DNA of 64,000 nucleotides, taken from contig OZ038530.1 in the NCBI GenBank assembly GCA_964036665.1, positions 5,084,001 to 5,148,000 on the forward strand, written 5' to 3'. This document shows positions 21,676 through 33,920 of this stretch, piece after piece. The stretch is from Gordius sp. MW1 (Eukaryota > Nematomorpha > Gordioida > Gordea > Gordiidae). The translations under genes were made by a program, and so were the position numbers. How positions within the stretch are numbered: position 1 is the stretch's first letter; each line of letters begins with the position of its first letter. The notes beneath the pieces are model-generated. The model was not told the DNA's origin and searched no databases. It saw only the letters and a program-made list of their open reading frames with translations.

Positions 21676-21791
21676 ATTTAAGTTCGGTTCTCCCCCTCGC
21701 TCTCCAGGATTTCGCTTTCCCAGAAACCCAGGTCTATTTCGCTCTCGTCGTTCCCTATATTCAGTAGATCTAGATCCTCCGTGTTGGGAAG
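21676..21791 (-). pseudogene. Pol 3' fragment with the native stop codon
   Basis: Complement of 20520-20625 plus the true end of pol. After ESEILESE the frame reads on for four residues (GENRT is the end) to a TAA and immediately enters the terminal repeat. This shows how pol normally ends and that the stop abuts the repeat. Confidence 0.8.
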
Positions 21792-22805
21792 TTTTTTAAT
21801 TAATCGTTTATTATTCTTATAACGATAATTACATGTTTTGTGAAGGTGAGATAAATAAATTAAAAAATTAAGAATCGTAAATATTGGGAAAACATTCCGC
21901 TATGGCTAATGAATTATATTTAGAGATAGTTATGCCGATTTTCTGTCGTATAAAAAACGATTCGCGATTATCATGGGATAGTTATGAAATTTGTTTCCTT
22001 ATTTTTTAAAAAGTTATAAAGCTTGTGGGCAAAGGTTGTTAGGGTGGTTGTCGCAATGGGACAAAAATTTATAGTAGTATTGTTAATTTCTGAGTATTTT
22101 GAAATTTTCAGAGCCTCGGCTGAAGACAAGGGATCTCTGTTGTGATTATACGGGGCAAATACGTCAGTACATGTATAGTCCCATGCTAAACTGAGTCCTT
22201 TTTCTTAAGCGCCTATAGTTTGGCCATCAGGTCGTTTGTTATCTTCACAGAGGCCTGTGGGTTCGAGAATAGAGGGGAAACCAGCATTGGTGAAATAGTT
22301 ATGTATAAGTTTGTTAACCGCGGTATGTCGAAGGTACCGGGCTTTGTTGCAATTCCAGTGTAGGCCATGATGGCCATTCGATTTTCGGAACTATTGCTAA
22401 GTGAACAAGTGTGTTTAGCAACTTTATTGCATCCTAATCTTAGGTCTATGCGAAGCGGAATTCGTTGTTGGATAAGAGTAGACCGAGGTTACGGCTTGGG
22501 AAAGCTTCGAGCCATTCGTGACCTGAGCGTGAAGATAAGCTCCTAAGCCCGGGAAGTTCCTCTGCCAAAGTGCCATTAATAAGAAACTTTAAGAGGCACT
22601 CGGACAGGGAGCCAATCCAGCACTTTTGAGAGTTTACTTCAGGGAATTGAGTAGGGATTCCATTGTTGGAAGGCGACGTTGAGTAAGTTGTCAGGTTGTG
22701 GGGTTAAAGTTGAAATGATGCTTTCATTGGACAGGCGGCTTGATATGAATGCGGAAAGAGATATGGAGGCTATTGAGCCTAAGCCTAGCCCCCCACTCTT
22801 GTTGG
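21792..22805 (-). pseudogene. RLE-type non-LTR fragment, second subfamily
   Basis: The minus strand matches the C-terminal third of the 959-aa protein: LPT..GGLGL near 22800, SAFISSRLS, the cysteine cluster near 22400, KRPDG near 22225 and LAWDYTC near 22185, followed by a 3' UTR (ATGATAATCGCGAAT-type sequence near 21975) and a short A run at 21797-21792. Frames are broken by several stops and indels. It is more similar to the copy at 39 kb than to the intact one at 14.6 kb. Confidence 0.75.
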
Positions 22806-22912
22806 AAGCCCCAAGCCTTACAACTTTTTAAAAAAAATAAGAAAACAAATCTAATTACTATCCCATGATAATCGCGATTCGTTTTTTATACGACAGAAAA
22901 TCGGCAGAACAA
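22806..22912 (+). pseudogene. Inverted 3' piece of the same non-LTR subfamily
   Basis: On the plus strand this repeats the region from the final coding residues to ATACGACAGAAAATCGGCA, i.e. a segment also present on the minus strand at 22040-21945. It is head-to-head with the previous fragment and borders resumed CGAGA-element sequence. Confidence 0.65.
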
Positions 22913-23719
22913 ATTTGATCATAATGATTTTTGTCAGAAAATAAAATCATGCACTTAAATTTGAAACTCAAAACTATATGTTCTTTCCTATAATAATGCT
23001 GCTTCTTTTATGTTGTTTTTACAACGTTCCATTATGTGCAACTAGTTATCAATTCTGAAAATACCTAGTAAGATTATTATTAAATGTCACTAACACTTTG
23101 TGGTTTCTAACGCTAAAGTATACATGCTAAACACTATGGGATAATTGATGATTCTAATATCAATGAGCTAAAACGTTTGCCTTAAATAAGTTAAGGTCTA
23201 CCTTGAGGCTTTAGCCATGGTTATAAAGGGTCTTAATTTGCCCAAATATTTAACTTAATCAAATATAGCTGAACTTATAAATTTGTAAGTCTATATATAC
23301 TTGAAAGACCCAATGTGATACAAATGTTATTATTTGCTAGGACTATTAAATTTAATTTTCTATTCTTCAAATTAATTTATAGTTTTTTAATTTGCACTTT
23401 CCATATAAAAAGTTATCTTTATGATACAGTTCATATCTTTATATTGTCGATGAGATGTCGTATCGTGCTAAATCTTTAAAAAGTTTGTGTGCTTAGTTTC
23501 TCAATAAATTTAAAGATGTGCCATTTGGATTATATTTAATATTTTTAATAAAACAGGAGAACTTTTTATTCGTATTAATTTTTAAAAAAGTCGAGACAAG
23601 TCGAGAATTCTCGTCGAGACTAGATCAAGATTTTTATATATCGAGACGAGATCGAGATTTTTATAGTCACTCCCCAGACGAGAGTTTGCTTTCAAGACCG
23701 AGACGAGATGGGAAAACTA

Positions 23720-24430
23720 CCCCTAAACCTGAATAAAAAAGGCTTTAGACCCTGGTAGAGCTAACTTCTGATTCAAGATGGATCCAATTATCTTTACATC
23801 AATATATTCTAAAGTTTAAGACACTTTCAAGTTAAAAAAGATTAGAATGACTGGGAGGCTTAATTAATATTAAAAGCAGAAAAAGTTTTTTGGTAAAATA
23901 GGTCTAGTGGGAAATATGCATGTGAAATTTGATTTAAAAGATAAAAGTTCTTTGCCTAAAGAAAGTGATTGATTATAGGAAAAGATAAGAAGTCTGAATT
24001 GATTTTTATTTTCGGGGGCTGATATCGAATAAGGCAAATTGCCCCTATTTGTTTAATATAAATTTCTATTTCAAGGAATCAACTCATTTTAATATTAATT
24101 TTGTTAAAAACAAAAAGGGAGAAATAAGCTTATGGAACAGTTTGCAAATTTAGTTGCATTTAAGCTTCCCATGTAGCATGTAGTTGATCGCCCTTGTTAG
24201 GTGTTGAAGAAGTAAATTTGCCAAATTTAAAACACAGCTGTATTATAAATTGTGTTGTAAGACGATTTTTGCTGCCATCCAAAATCCCTTATAAAATCAA
24301 GCCCTAATAGAGCTTAAAAGTTTTCAAATCAAGGCGGCAACTAAGACTCTCTATACAAGGAAAGGTTTATAGGTAAGGAGGGATGTTTGACTAAAAAATA
24401 GCCGTCCTTCTGCCATCATGAAAGTCATGA
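23720..24430. other. No gene recognised
   Basis: AT-rich sequence after the CGAGA element. Several short frames only. No repeat family identified. Confidence 0.4.
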
Positions 24431-24649
24431 TTGAAAATTTTGCCAGCCAATACATTCTGGGTCTTACACAAACCCAAAGCCTTTGCGCCTTGTTTCAACA
24501 TTATAAAAAAGCCTATTGGCCCACAGCTTCTTTCAGATTTACCGATCACAAGGTACAGGAAGGCATCCCCTAATGATTACGTGGAAGAAAGACATGTGCC
24601 TATGTTGGGACATGGTGTTTATAGATTTGTTGATTATATATCCTTTTAA
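24431..24649 (+). pseudogene. Possible BEL/Pao integrase N-terminal remnant
   Basis: A 72-codon frame with FWVL, then a Cys-containing stretch, KPIGPQLLSDLPITR and a following Pro. This resembles the YWI..C..C...KP...DLP.SRV segment preceding the integrase core in BEL/Pao elements. Only one of the usual cysteines is kept and no catalytic core follows. A weak call. Confidence 0.35.
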
Positions 24650-24785
24650 ACCATCTAACACATCGACAGTGTAGCCAAGCTAATAATGAAGATAGCGACT
24701 GAAGCCAAAAAATAAATATCATTTTAAACCATCTTCCACATCGACAATGTAGCAAAGCTAATAATGAAAATAGAGCAATTATAAT
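24645..24785. repeat. Two-copy ~70-bp direct repeat
   Basis: TTTTAAACCATCT...CACATCGACA.TGTAGC.AAGCTAATAATGA occurs at about 24646 and again at about 24723. Confidence 0.6.
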
Positions 24786-27525
24786 TTAGGCAGGGGCAAG
24801 ATGATCTAAATTTCGACTAATTTTATAAATAATAAATAACTTTGAATTTGTCCTTTTTCTTTTTCACTGGTTGCACCCTTGCACTTAGTGGCTATTCGCA
24901 TTTTTACCAAAACTTAGCTATGAGTTTAACCAATGATCAGCACAATGATAACGAAGGCTTCTACCTAAGGCAATGACAATAAAATAATACCTTCTGCTCA
25001 AGCTACAACCCTGCCTCCAGATTCTGTTTCTATCATGCATAACTCCCTCCTTATTATTTTAAATAATCATGTTATATACTTTTTTACATCCCCCAGAACT
25101 AAGTAACGCTGATATATTCTCAGATCAAATAAAAATTTAGCTACTTACACTTTAGATGATAATAAAATTTGAACTATGCAAATTTTTATTGTTTACAATA
25201 TAAATATTTAACTGAACAATACTATAAGTTACGTTGACAATTAGCTAATATTGGTATTATAAATAAAGAAGGTAGAAATATAAATAAATTGCCGAATTTG
25301 AATATTAACGATACTCATTTTATTATTAACATTTCAGGTCATCCATTACGTTGTTTCTAACTTAGAATATTATTTATAATGCAAAATATAATCTATTAGC
25401 AGAAAAATTTAGACCAACTAAGAAACGGGTTTTTTTAGTACTTCTAAGCTAGCTATACGATTTAAGCAGATCCTTTATTTATTTTGATAATTTCCAACTC
25501 CTATATAATTTTACCTCCTGGCGTTGATAACAATAAAGAATATATATTTGAGATAAAACTTTCGAGACCATTGTGCAAAGGTAAACTATTATATTCTAAC
25601 TTCTCAAATGACCATACAGTCTGTCTGTATTATGCAATAAGTATTTACTTCAACACAAGCTATTAATAGCAGAAATTCTACTAATAATACCCTTTTAAGC
25701 CATTCGTAAGTTATATGATACGATTGACCCCCTAACGTTTAAACGTGTGTTTTTGATAAAACTTTTTTTTCTTTAAAATACACTCTCACAACCTTTTGAA
25801 ATGTGTATTGTTGAATAGTAAAATAAATGACCTGCTTAAACTTACTTTATTTAACCATTTAGTCTTGTACAAACATGCTAAAAGCATATTCCATTGAGCT
25901 AGAAAACCTTTCTACGTAGTAAAAAATTAAGTCACTCTTTTCAAGGCGCAACGAAATAAAAATCTATTTTAAAGTTACACGTTGTTATAAATAATTATAC
26001 AGTAGGTTAAAAGGCTAACTGGCACCTAAAAATTGCATAGCTAAACTTACTTTTAATTATTATAAAAGTTAGGAGGATGGTTGCTTCAACAATTTATTTA
26101 TGTGTACATTAGGTTCTATGATCAAAAATATGGGCTTATTTAAATAAGGTTAAGAGTTTTGAAACGAATTTATAATTAGTTTTCTCATCTTAGTATTTCA
26201 AGATGTTTTCTCGTCTCTCTTTTTTTAAGGTATGTCATTCTTTTTAATTGTATAAAACGTTTAGATGTAATTTTTCGCCAATAGAATCTCTTGCAATTTC
26301 TATAAATAAAATGTTTTTTCTATTGTCTAACACTTATAGTAATATATCTTTTTGATTTATACGATATATTTATATCAATTTTAGAAATTCTCATATTAAT
26401 TTTACAATTAAATTAAAATTGAATTAATTTTAAATAGTGGAACAGTTTAATTGATATAACTAGGACAATAAATTTTAATTTAGCCGTCTCGACTCTTTAA
26501 AAAGAGTGAGAGTGAAATATACAATACAATACTATATAATTAGTTAATATAGGCTATTAAAAATTAAAATATAAGATAATATATAGTTAAATAAGCTTCA
26601 GTGAGATGTAGAATTTAGTAAAAACGAAGAGCTGAGCTTGTAATTTAAGTTAATATTAACATTAAGAATGTATTATAATGGAAGATTAATTGTAATGTGT
26701 AAATTCAAATTAAATAAAAAAGAATCATCAGCGGAAAGAATCTATTTCTGAATTTAAATCATTATTGCAGGGTCAACTAATTTAACCACAACCCCAATTG
26801 AAGTTCAAATGTCATCTGCAAAAATTAGCAAGGACAAACAAATGGGTCCCGTCATTGTGTCAATCATTATAATGACATTCAACCTAAACTATAAAGGCTA
26901 TACTTTAGCTTAGACATGTTTGTCGTATCGGGCTAAATTATTTTATGATTGTATGGACGAAAAATCAGGGACGGAGATGCATTTTTTATTAGTTTATTAA
27001 AAATTATTTAGTAGAACAAATTTATAAATTCATGATTTATTTTTATTCCATTTATAAATATGAGACCATATTGCTTTTAGATTATTTTTAAAATCCCATC
27101 TTCTACAAACTTAACTTAATGAAGAAGAAATTATTGAATCTCCTCAAAACTGATGGGTCTTATATTCTCGCTTTCATCATCCCTTTTATTAACGGGTTTA
27201 TGCAATAGGTATATAATTAATTAGATGTGCATTTTGTGAATTCAAAATACTGAATTTTTTTTTTCGATTTTTGAACGAGTATAACTCAAAAACCAAAAAA
27301 GAAGAAGTAATAAAATGTGTTTCAATATGGCTTTTGGGTGAAGTACATTGGTAATTAAAATACTACAAAAGAAAACGCGTTAAAAACTATTTGGATGGCA
27401 TTGATTCGTGTATGGAAATCGTGTTGTATTTGACGATTTACATAGTAATCTTTTGCCTGATGTAGAAGGATTCCTTAGGTTTTAAATAAGAATTCGTCAT
27501 CGCTTTCCCCATTTGTTTGAGGAAA
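24786..27525. other. Gene-free AT-rich stretch
   Basis: About 2.7 kb with no frame longer than 60 codons and no recognised domain, RNA or paired repeat. Any exons here would be short and unrecognisable by eye. Confidence 0.4.
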
Positions 27526-27529
27526 GCGA

Positions 27530-27958
27530 GAGCCTCTGAATTTAAGTTGCCAATAGTGGTAGCCAGTCATATCAAACAGTCCTGCCAAGGCTTTATAAGC
27601 TGGCAAATAAAGTTTTAGCTATACCTGCTACCTCTACCACTTCGGAAAGAAATTTCTCGGTGGCTGGAGGAACATTGGAAGAAAGAAGAACGCGAATTAA
27701 ACCAGAAAATTTAGATTCTTTATTATTTTTATATGATAATATGGAATTAGTCAAATAAAATTTTATATTTATTTCAGGTCTATTAAAATTGCTATACCTT
27801 ATTTTTATGTATTTTGAATTTAATCATCAATAAAAAGTCTTCTGTTCGTAAAATTTTAATTTGAAAATTTCGGATCGGATCGTATTTAATTTTAAAAAAC
27901 TCGGATCGGATATAAAATTTTTCAAAAACCCCCAGGATCGGATCAAATCACACCTCTA
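27530..27958 (+). pseudogene. hAT transposase C-terminal remnant with element end
   Basis: Positions 27600-27758 translate without interruption to the hAT dimerisation signature: LAIPATSTTSERNFSVAGG, then RRTRIKPENLDSLLFL and a stop. Downstream, CGGATCGGAT motifs are iterated (27868-27945) and the sequence ends CACACCTCTA, the complement of a TAGAGGTGTG-type hAT end. The N-terminal part of the transposase and the other terminus were not found. Confidence 0.65.
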
Positions 27959-28953
27959 AGTTAGATACTTTGTGGGACTGTTGGGAGATTTAACCAAGGG
28001 AGTTTCAATTTTTAGCCTTGGCCTAATCATAATAACGTGCAAAACGAAATTTATGGTTGCTTTAAGTTTTTAAAATTTGTTATTGAAATTATACATAGTA
28101 GCAAAGAACGTTTAAAGTTAAAAGACGTGTATATAATTTACGGCTGAATTTTTTATAAAGGGCGGGTCTAAATTTTAACGACAAACAGGGAATCTCAAGG
28201 AATAAGATTAGTTATAAATATTGGTTTTACAAGAAGGGCAAAATATCTTTTAAGCTTCTTACAATATGCATTATGTTATCATAATATTAATTCAATGAGA
28301 GGTACTCAAACCACCATCAAAAAAATTCATGGTAATTAATGGTTTAAATTGGCCAAACTTTAAGGAATAGGAAATTTTTTACCCTTTGGTAAGAACTTAT
28401 AACTACATGGCCGATTGGTCCAAAGTTACTTTTTTCTCATTGAAGTATAATTTCAAATAACTTGTTAAGTATCGTATAGTTTTGATTGCAACAAATTTCG
28501 AGGGAGAGTTATACTTTAGTAAACTTTTTAATTTTAATTTAATTTCTAATCCCGTAATCAAATAACATTTCTCAAGTGTATTTTTCGCGCCCAAAAGTCT
28601 CGCAAAACTTGATAACAACACTGTTTAAAGACAATACAATGCGTCAACAACAACTAAGGTCCAGTGTAATAAGCGATGCAATTTGTCATGTCACTTCAAA
28701 CATGACATTTTGACGACAATAGCGCTATCTTTGCAGCATAACAAAGATGGAGAGTAGGGGACTGAGAAAGGGGTAATGGGAAAAGAAATTTTGCACCCAC
28801 CTTTCTTTACAATTAATAAGTAACTCTCTCTTTCTCTATCTATCTTTAACAACATGCAATGCGCGGGATGCACATAAGTTAAAAAATATTGAATTGAATC
28901 GAAAATAATTTTTATTATTTCCCCCGCTATAAACTTTTGTTGACCATTTTGTC

Positions 28954-28960
28954 TATATAA
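28954..28960 (+). promoter_or_regulatory. TATA-like box before the nuclear receptor
   Basis: TATATAA lies 37 bp upstream of the proposed ATG at 28997. If used, the 5' leader would be only about 10-15 nt. Placement is by spacing alone. Confidence 0.35.
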
Positions 28961-28996
28961 GGACATATTTTTGAAACTAAGTTTTTTAAATTTGTT

Positions 28997-31900
28997 ATGG
29001 ATCAAGATAAAATCAAACTATCAAGTAAGTCAAAACCATATATTGTTGAAATTTCAATAAAGTGCACTCTATAAAAAAATAGTTACTTCATATATAATTT
29101 TATTTTAATCATTTAGCTCGAATACTTTTGGATATTCCTTGCAAAGTTTGCTGCGACAATTCCTCCGGCAAACACTATGGAATATTTTCTTGCGACGGGT
29201 AAATTTTTGATTTATTTTATGTAAATAACACTTAGTATTAAATTTTTTACCATTAAATATAACAAAAAATTTATACAATCTATGAAAGAATTAATCCAAT
29301 TTTTAATCGAATAAACAACATATGAACGTTTTTAGATTTATACTTTTTGAATTAAATTTTTCAATCACACATTTTGTGGGTAGAATTAAATATAACTTTT
29401 AATAAAATTTAGTTAATACGATTGTCATACTATAATTGGAAATAACTGAAATAAAACTTTTTCCCAAATTATATTATACCAAATAAAAGGAATTTTTATT
29501 TTGCTGATGGTAACATAAGAAATTTAAATTAAGTAATAATTCAGGAAACAATTAGTTACAGATTGCGGGTTAAAATAATAGCAGAGAAAGTTTCATTTAT
29601 AAAAGTTGTTTAACTGGTAATGACAAAATACTCTTAATAAAGATGTAATTAAAAACTGTGTATCCTTTCTTCTTAAATACTATAAAAAGCTAGGTTTTAC
29701 AAATAGCTGAAATCATACTTATAATGTGCAAAATGTAGTACCAACCCATTAATCTAGAAATAAATTTACAATTATGTATTTAAGACTTTTTAAGCATAAC
29801 TTTAATTTTTAAGCATTTTTTCTAAGTTTAATGTTGTTAGTTAACATAAAATAGAATTATATTATGATAACTTTATATAAGAGGTGCTAATAGAATCATT
29901 TTTTGATTTGGTATAGATAATTAACTGAATCACAAGAAAGGGAAAGGAGTAATTTAATGATGTATTAGCATATGCTAAAAGCTTTTAAATTGATGATATA
30001 GCTAAGTTTGGCCACCTGGTAGGGGTTGAACAAAAAACGACAGTTTTTGTATCAATTAAAATTATCTACTAATCAAAGAAAACCACCTTTGTAACGTGAT
30101 AGCTCATGGGTGTTACTTTAATTACTGCATAAAGTCACCTCTAATTGATAACTACTAATAATGCTATTGGCTCGTGTTGTGCTATACAATTTAGGGTTGA
30201 CATCATGACAAAATGACTGGAAGATGACTATATTCTTTAGCCCAATATTTTTAAGGGATTTTATTCCTCTATAAAAAAAATACCATTTAATAGAGGTTTT
30301 TAAAACATTTATTTAAAATTAATTTTAACATATCTTTGTATTTATAAACAGATGCGCCGGATTCTTTAAGGTAATCTAATGTTTGTATATATATATATAT
30401 TATTCTACGCAAAATTGACATTTATATAACTTATATGAATAGTAAATCAATTCATCGATGAACGGCTTAGCCAGTAAATCGGAAATTTTTTTTTACAAGT
30501 AAAATTAAAAATTATAGAAAAATGGTCTAATGCCCTTGCCTCCCCCCCTGATTTAAACTTCACATTAATTAATACGAACACTCTTTAGCAAATTTTCACG
30601 GTAATTTAAATTTTTTTTATTGAAATGGAATATTAATATGAGATTACTAGTTGCGTTTGTGTAATAACCACCCATTCTTTTCCTACCATCAAATTTTAAT
30701 TTATATAGAAATTCATGGGGGTAGTCAGGGGGGGCGCCCCCTCCCCCCCCCCCCCAATAACGAAAAATTTTTTTTCAAAGCAAAAACCCTTAAAAATTAA
30801 AAAAAATATATGTTTTGCCCCTCCCTAATTGAACTTTTAAACATTTTGCCCCCCTCCCCATCCAATACCTGGCAAGGCCCACGTAGAAATTAGATGTTGC
30901 AAATCATGTAAATTTGTTTTTAGACACAAAGCTATTGTCACACATTTTTTTGTCTTTATGACCAATAAACTATATGGACTCAAATTAAGTAAAAAGGTTA
31001 AATTAATAATTAGATATATTTAAATTTTTACTTCTTCTAATTTAAAAAAACAGCGAGGCAAACTTTTCATTGACATTGTTCTATAAAACCAACCTAGGTG
31101 GAAAAAAATTTTAGACCAAGAAAGGATTAATAGCAATAGAACTGATTCTGAAATATATTTATTAAGGCACAGTAGAAGTTAAAAAACAACCTAAATAATA
31201 GTCACTATAAATAAAAATGCCTCTTCTACAATTAAATTATAACGATTTTTTTTTTTTAGTTAGCCTAAACACTACATTGATATTATTAAATGAAAACAGT
31301 TGCTATAAAGGCATAAAAGGGAAAGTATGTTGATTAAAAAAGCCTTATAAAAGCGATGAGAAATTTATTAAATGACAAAAAAACAACTCACGTTTCTTTT
31401 TGTTTTAATATCGCTTTCATCATCCACGTTTAATTTTATTTAGTCTTAAGCCTTATTGACCACTTCATGCTCACACATTCTTATGGCGATTATAATAGCT
31501 TGATATGTGGGTAAATTATAAGTGGATCCAATGAGTCTACCCCTCTCTTATAAAATATAAAAGCATTTATTGACAGAGAGTTAAAGAACAAATGTCGCTA
31601 AGCTCATTTTATCGCAATGCATATTTCCTATTATTATATTGATATTCATGTTATGAATGTTGGCAATTAAAGTTTTATTAAAATTCGAATTATTATTAAA
31701 TTTTGTCAGGTTTACAAGTGACCAATAGGGTAATCTTATTATAGAAGTTGAATTTATGTAGGCAAATAGTAAAAACAAATATTAGTTTAACGTGAGCTAG
31801 GCATATTAACATGAGTAACTTTTTTTTGAATGACATTAAAAATTTCTCAAGAACTTTCACAGGTTAGAACCCTTAATAATTTACAGACAATGGAGGGAAC

Positions 31901-33920
31901 TTAATTTTCACTAATTTAATTTTATTGTCGTACGTACTAGCATTTATTATTTTAATGAATCTTGGATGCAGAAAGCACAATGGGCAGGAAAGTGCACTTA
32001 AAAACTCCATTTGTCAGTTGTAACATATATATACAATTATTTCCACACCTACCCTTATCTTATTTAATATAAAATAGTTTGTAAGGTCAGAATGTGAATG
32101 CATAACGCCGAATCGCTTTAAGAGCAAGGCTTAATTATATTTGATTGTCATGAGCGTAGCCAAAAGGGGGGCAGGGAGGGGCGGCTGCCCCCCCCCCTCT
32201 AAACCCAAAATTTTGTTAAAATTATGACTAAAATTTCACAAAAAGCTCATTTTGCCCGTCCCTAAATCATTATTGCCCCTCCCTACCTTAATAACTTTTG
32301 AGTCAGAGAAAAATATAATTTGTTTTTAATTTAGAGATCCGTGAGAAGAAATAGAGATTACGTTTGCAAAGGCAAATACGAAAATTTATGTACTATGGAC
32401 AAAAGTCATAGAAACCAGTGTAGAGCTTGTCGCTTAAAACGTTGTTTAGAAGCCGGAATGAATAAAGAAGGTTTATCAATATATATATATAAGTGTTTCA
32501 ACACCTTAAATTAAGTCATTATAGATTACAATTTTTAAATTACTCCTCAAAAATAAGATTAACCGTGTTAAATTGTGTGTTATAATTGTTGATGACAAAC
32601 TTAACTTCTACAAATTTCTATGACCTTTCGAACCTCAGTCGATTGCAATTATATATTATTATATAAGTAGAAAGACTAGACATCAGTTACAAAATAAAAT
32701 GCGAAAAGCATAGTTGTTTTATATTAATTATACAACTGTTCTATCATATAATAAATTTTTATAAAGCTGTGCAACACGAGAGAGGACCGAGGAATGCAAA
32801 TAGCAAGAGAGATTGCCTTAATAACAGCTACGATCTAGATCAAGACGAAATTAGCGACAAAAGAAATTCCAATCCCTCTTCTTCTAACCATACTTTAAAT
32901 AAATCATTAAACGATGAGTTAAATATAACTAAATCATCGCCAAAACATAATAATGGGTATGCGTCATTGGATGATGACAAAAAATTTGCTGTAGATGATG
33001 TACACATTACTAACACTTGGCATGATTTTTACTCAAACTGTCACAGTGATTATTGGAATCGCGAGATGCGTAAAAGTGTACAAAAATCCAAGTTCAAACA
33101 AAACAGACTTGAAAGGTGTAACAGCGCCTTAGAAAACGCAAAATGTAGCCCTGAAATTCAATATAAAAGACTGAAAAGCGCTTCTACCGAGAATGATTCA
33201 CCATTTTTTATGGACCACATCAAGACTGAATGTAATACTTCGTGTGGGCATCCAATGATGAATCACAATCACCAATCGAACTCTCCCCAGCTGTTAATAA
33301 AACATTTAGAAATGGAAGATAACACTATTTCAAAGAAAAATGATAACCAGTCTGAATTAAATGAAGAACACTACTATCCATTAAATCTGAGCGTTAGGAA
33401 ATTAAAACTAATTACAGAAAGTGACAGCTTGAGTCAGGAGTATGAAAAACCAGGTTCGGTTATACGCAATAACATATTTCAATTTCCACCTCCCGCTAAT
33501 TATAACTACATGTCTTATTACCAATTTGGATTTCCCCCGCCGCCACTCTGCAACTGGTTACCTATATACAATTCTTTAATTTCGCCCGAATTATATGGAT
33601 TTCCATATACCACTGATCCGAGTGTTCCCTTGTTTACCCATACACATCCCATACGTACGTATGAGGCAGTTAATGCCTATAACCATAATTCAAAGTATGG
33701 ACCTTACCAGAACGGAGGACTCTCCCCTATCATTCTTTGTCGTAACAATCTTAAACCTCAGTTCGAAACCTCAATTCAGAAAAAGCAAGATTTTAGGGAC
33801 AATCATAACGAAGGGCGGTGTGATAGAAATTCAAATTCATCTTCTGATATATTAAATGAAAATGTTGAAAGTAATGAAGAAATCGATAAAAATATTAGGT
33901 GGCCACCAATACAAGTTTAA
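28997..33920 (+). CDS. tll-like: Tailless-like (NR2E) nuclear receptor, five exons
   Basis: Proposed exons: 28997-29024, 29117-29198, 30352-30370, 32335-32470 and 32767-33920. All borders are GT-AG and frame-consistent. The spliced product begins [10 protein letters not shown] and enters the zinc-finger domain almost at once: first finger [14 protein letters not shown] then CDGCAGFFKR (P-box), second finger CKGKYENLC...CRACRLKRC, then the NR2E-typical [10 protein letters not shown]. This P-box and the QHERGPRN extension are those of Tailless-class receptors. These are transcription factors acting in the nucleus, usually repressors in brain and eye development. The last exon adds about 380 residues rich in Ser and Asn. 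It includes PLNLS (near 33378), a CtBP co-repressor docking-type motif, and an aromatic Tyr/Pro/Phe-rich patch (33480-33660). No ligand-binding domain is recognisable in it, and none was found downstream. An alternative last splice (GT at 33899) is possible. Confidence 0.85.
30706..30891. mobile_element. G-rich MITE in receptor intron 3
   Basis: The body is 30714-30883 between direct repeats TAGAAATT (30706-30713, 30884-30891). Ends are CATGGGGGTAGTCAGG and CCTGGCAAGGCCCACG. It contains opposed G and C runs. Confidence 0.8.
32149..32310. mobile_element. G-rich MITE copy in receptor intron 3, right end uncertain
   Basis: Starts CATGAGCGTAGCCAAAAGGG and carries GGGCAGGGAGGGGCGGCTGC followed by a C run, then GCCCGTCCCTAAATCATTATTGCCCC. 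It ends only about 25 bp before exon 4, so it lies close to the branch/acceptor region. No matching flank was found. Confidence 0.55.

Larger units (their letters stand above)
13394..23719 (-). mobile_element. CGAGA-family element, copy 2, expanded by nested insertions
   Basis: In inverted orientation relative to copy 1. It opens TAGTGATGCGGAAAAACCG at 13394 and ends, degenerate, as GAGACGAGATGGGAAAACTA at 23719. Element sequence can be followed in pieces: 13394-13849, 14003-14091, 14370 to about 14490, 17637-17843 and 22913-23719. The piece at 17637-17843 (AAATTTTTGAACCTTAATAA onward) aligns with the complement of copy 1 around 12200-12000, and 22913-23200 with the complement of about 12000-11720. 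The intervening blocks are separate later insertions, annotated individually. Flanking 8-mers do not match, so the copy is old. Confidence 0.75.
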
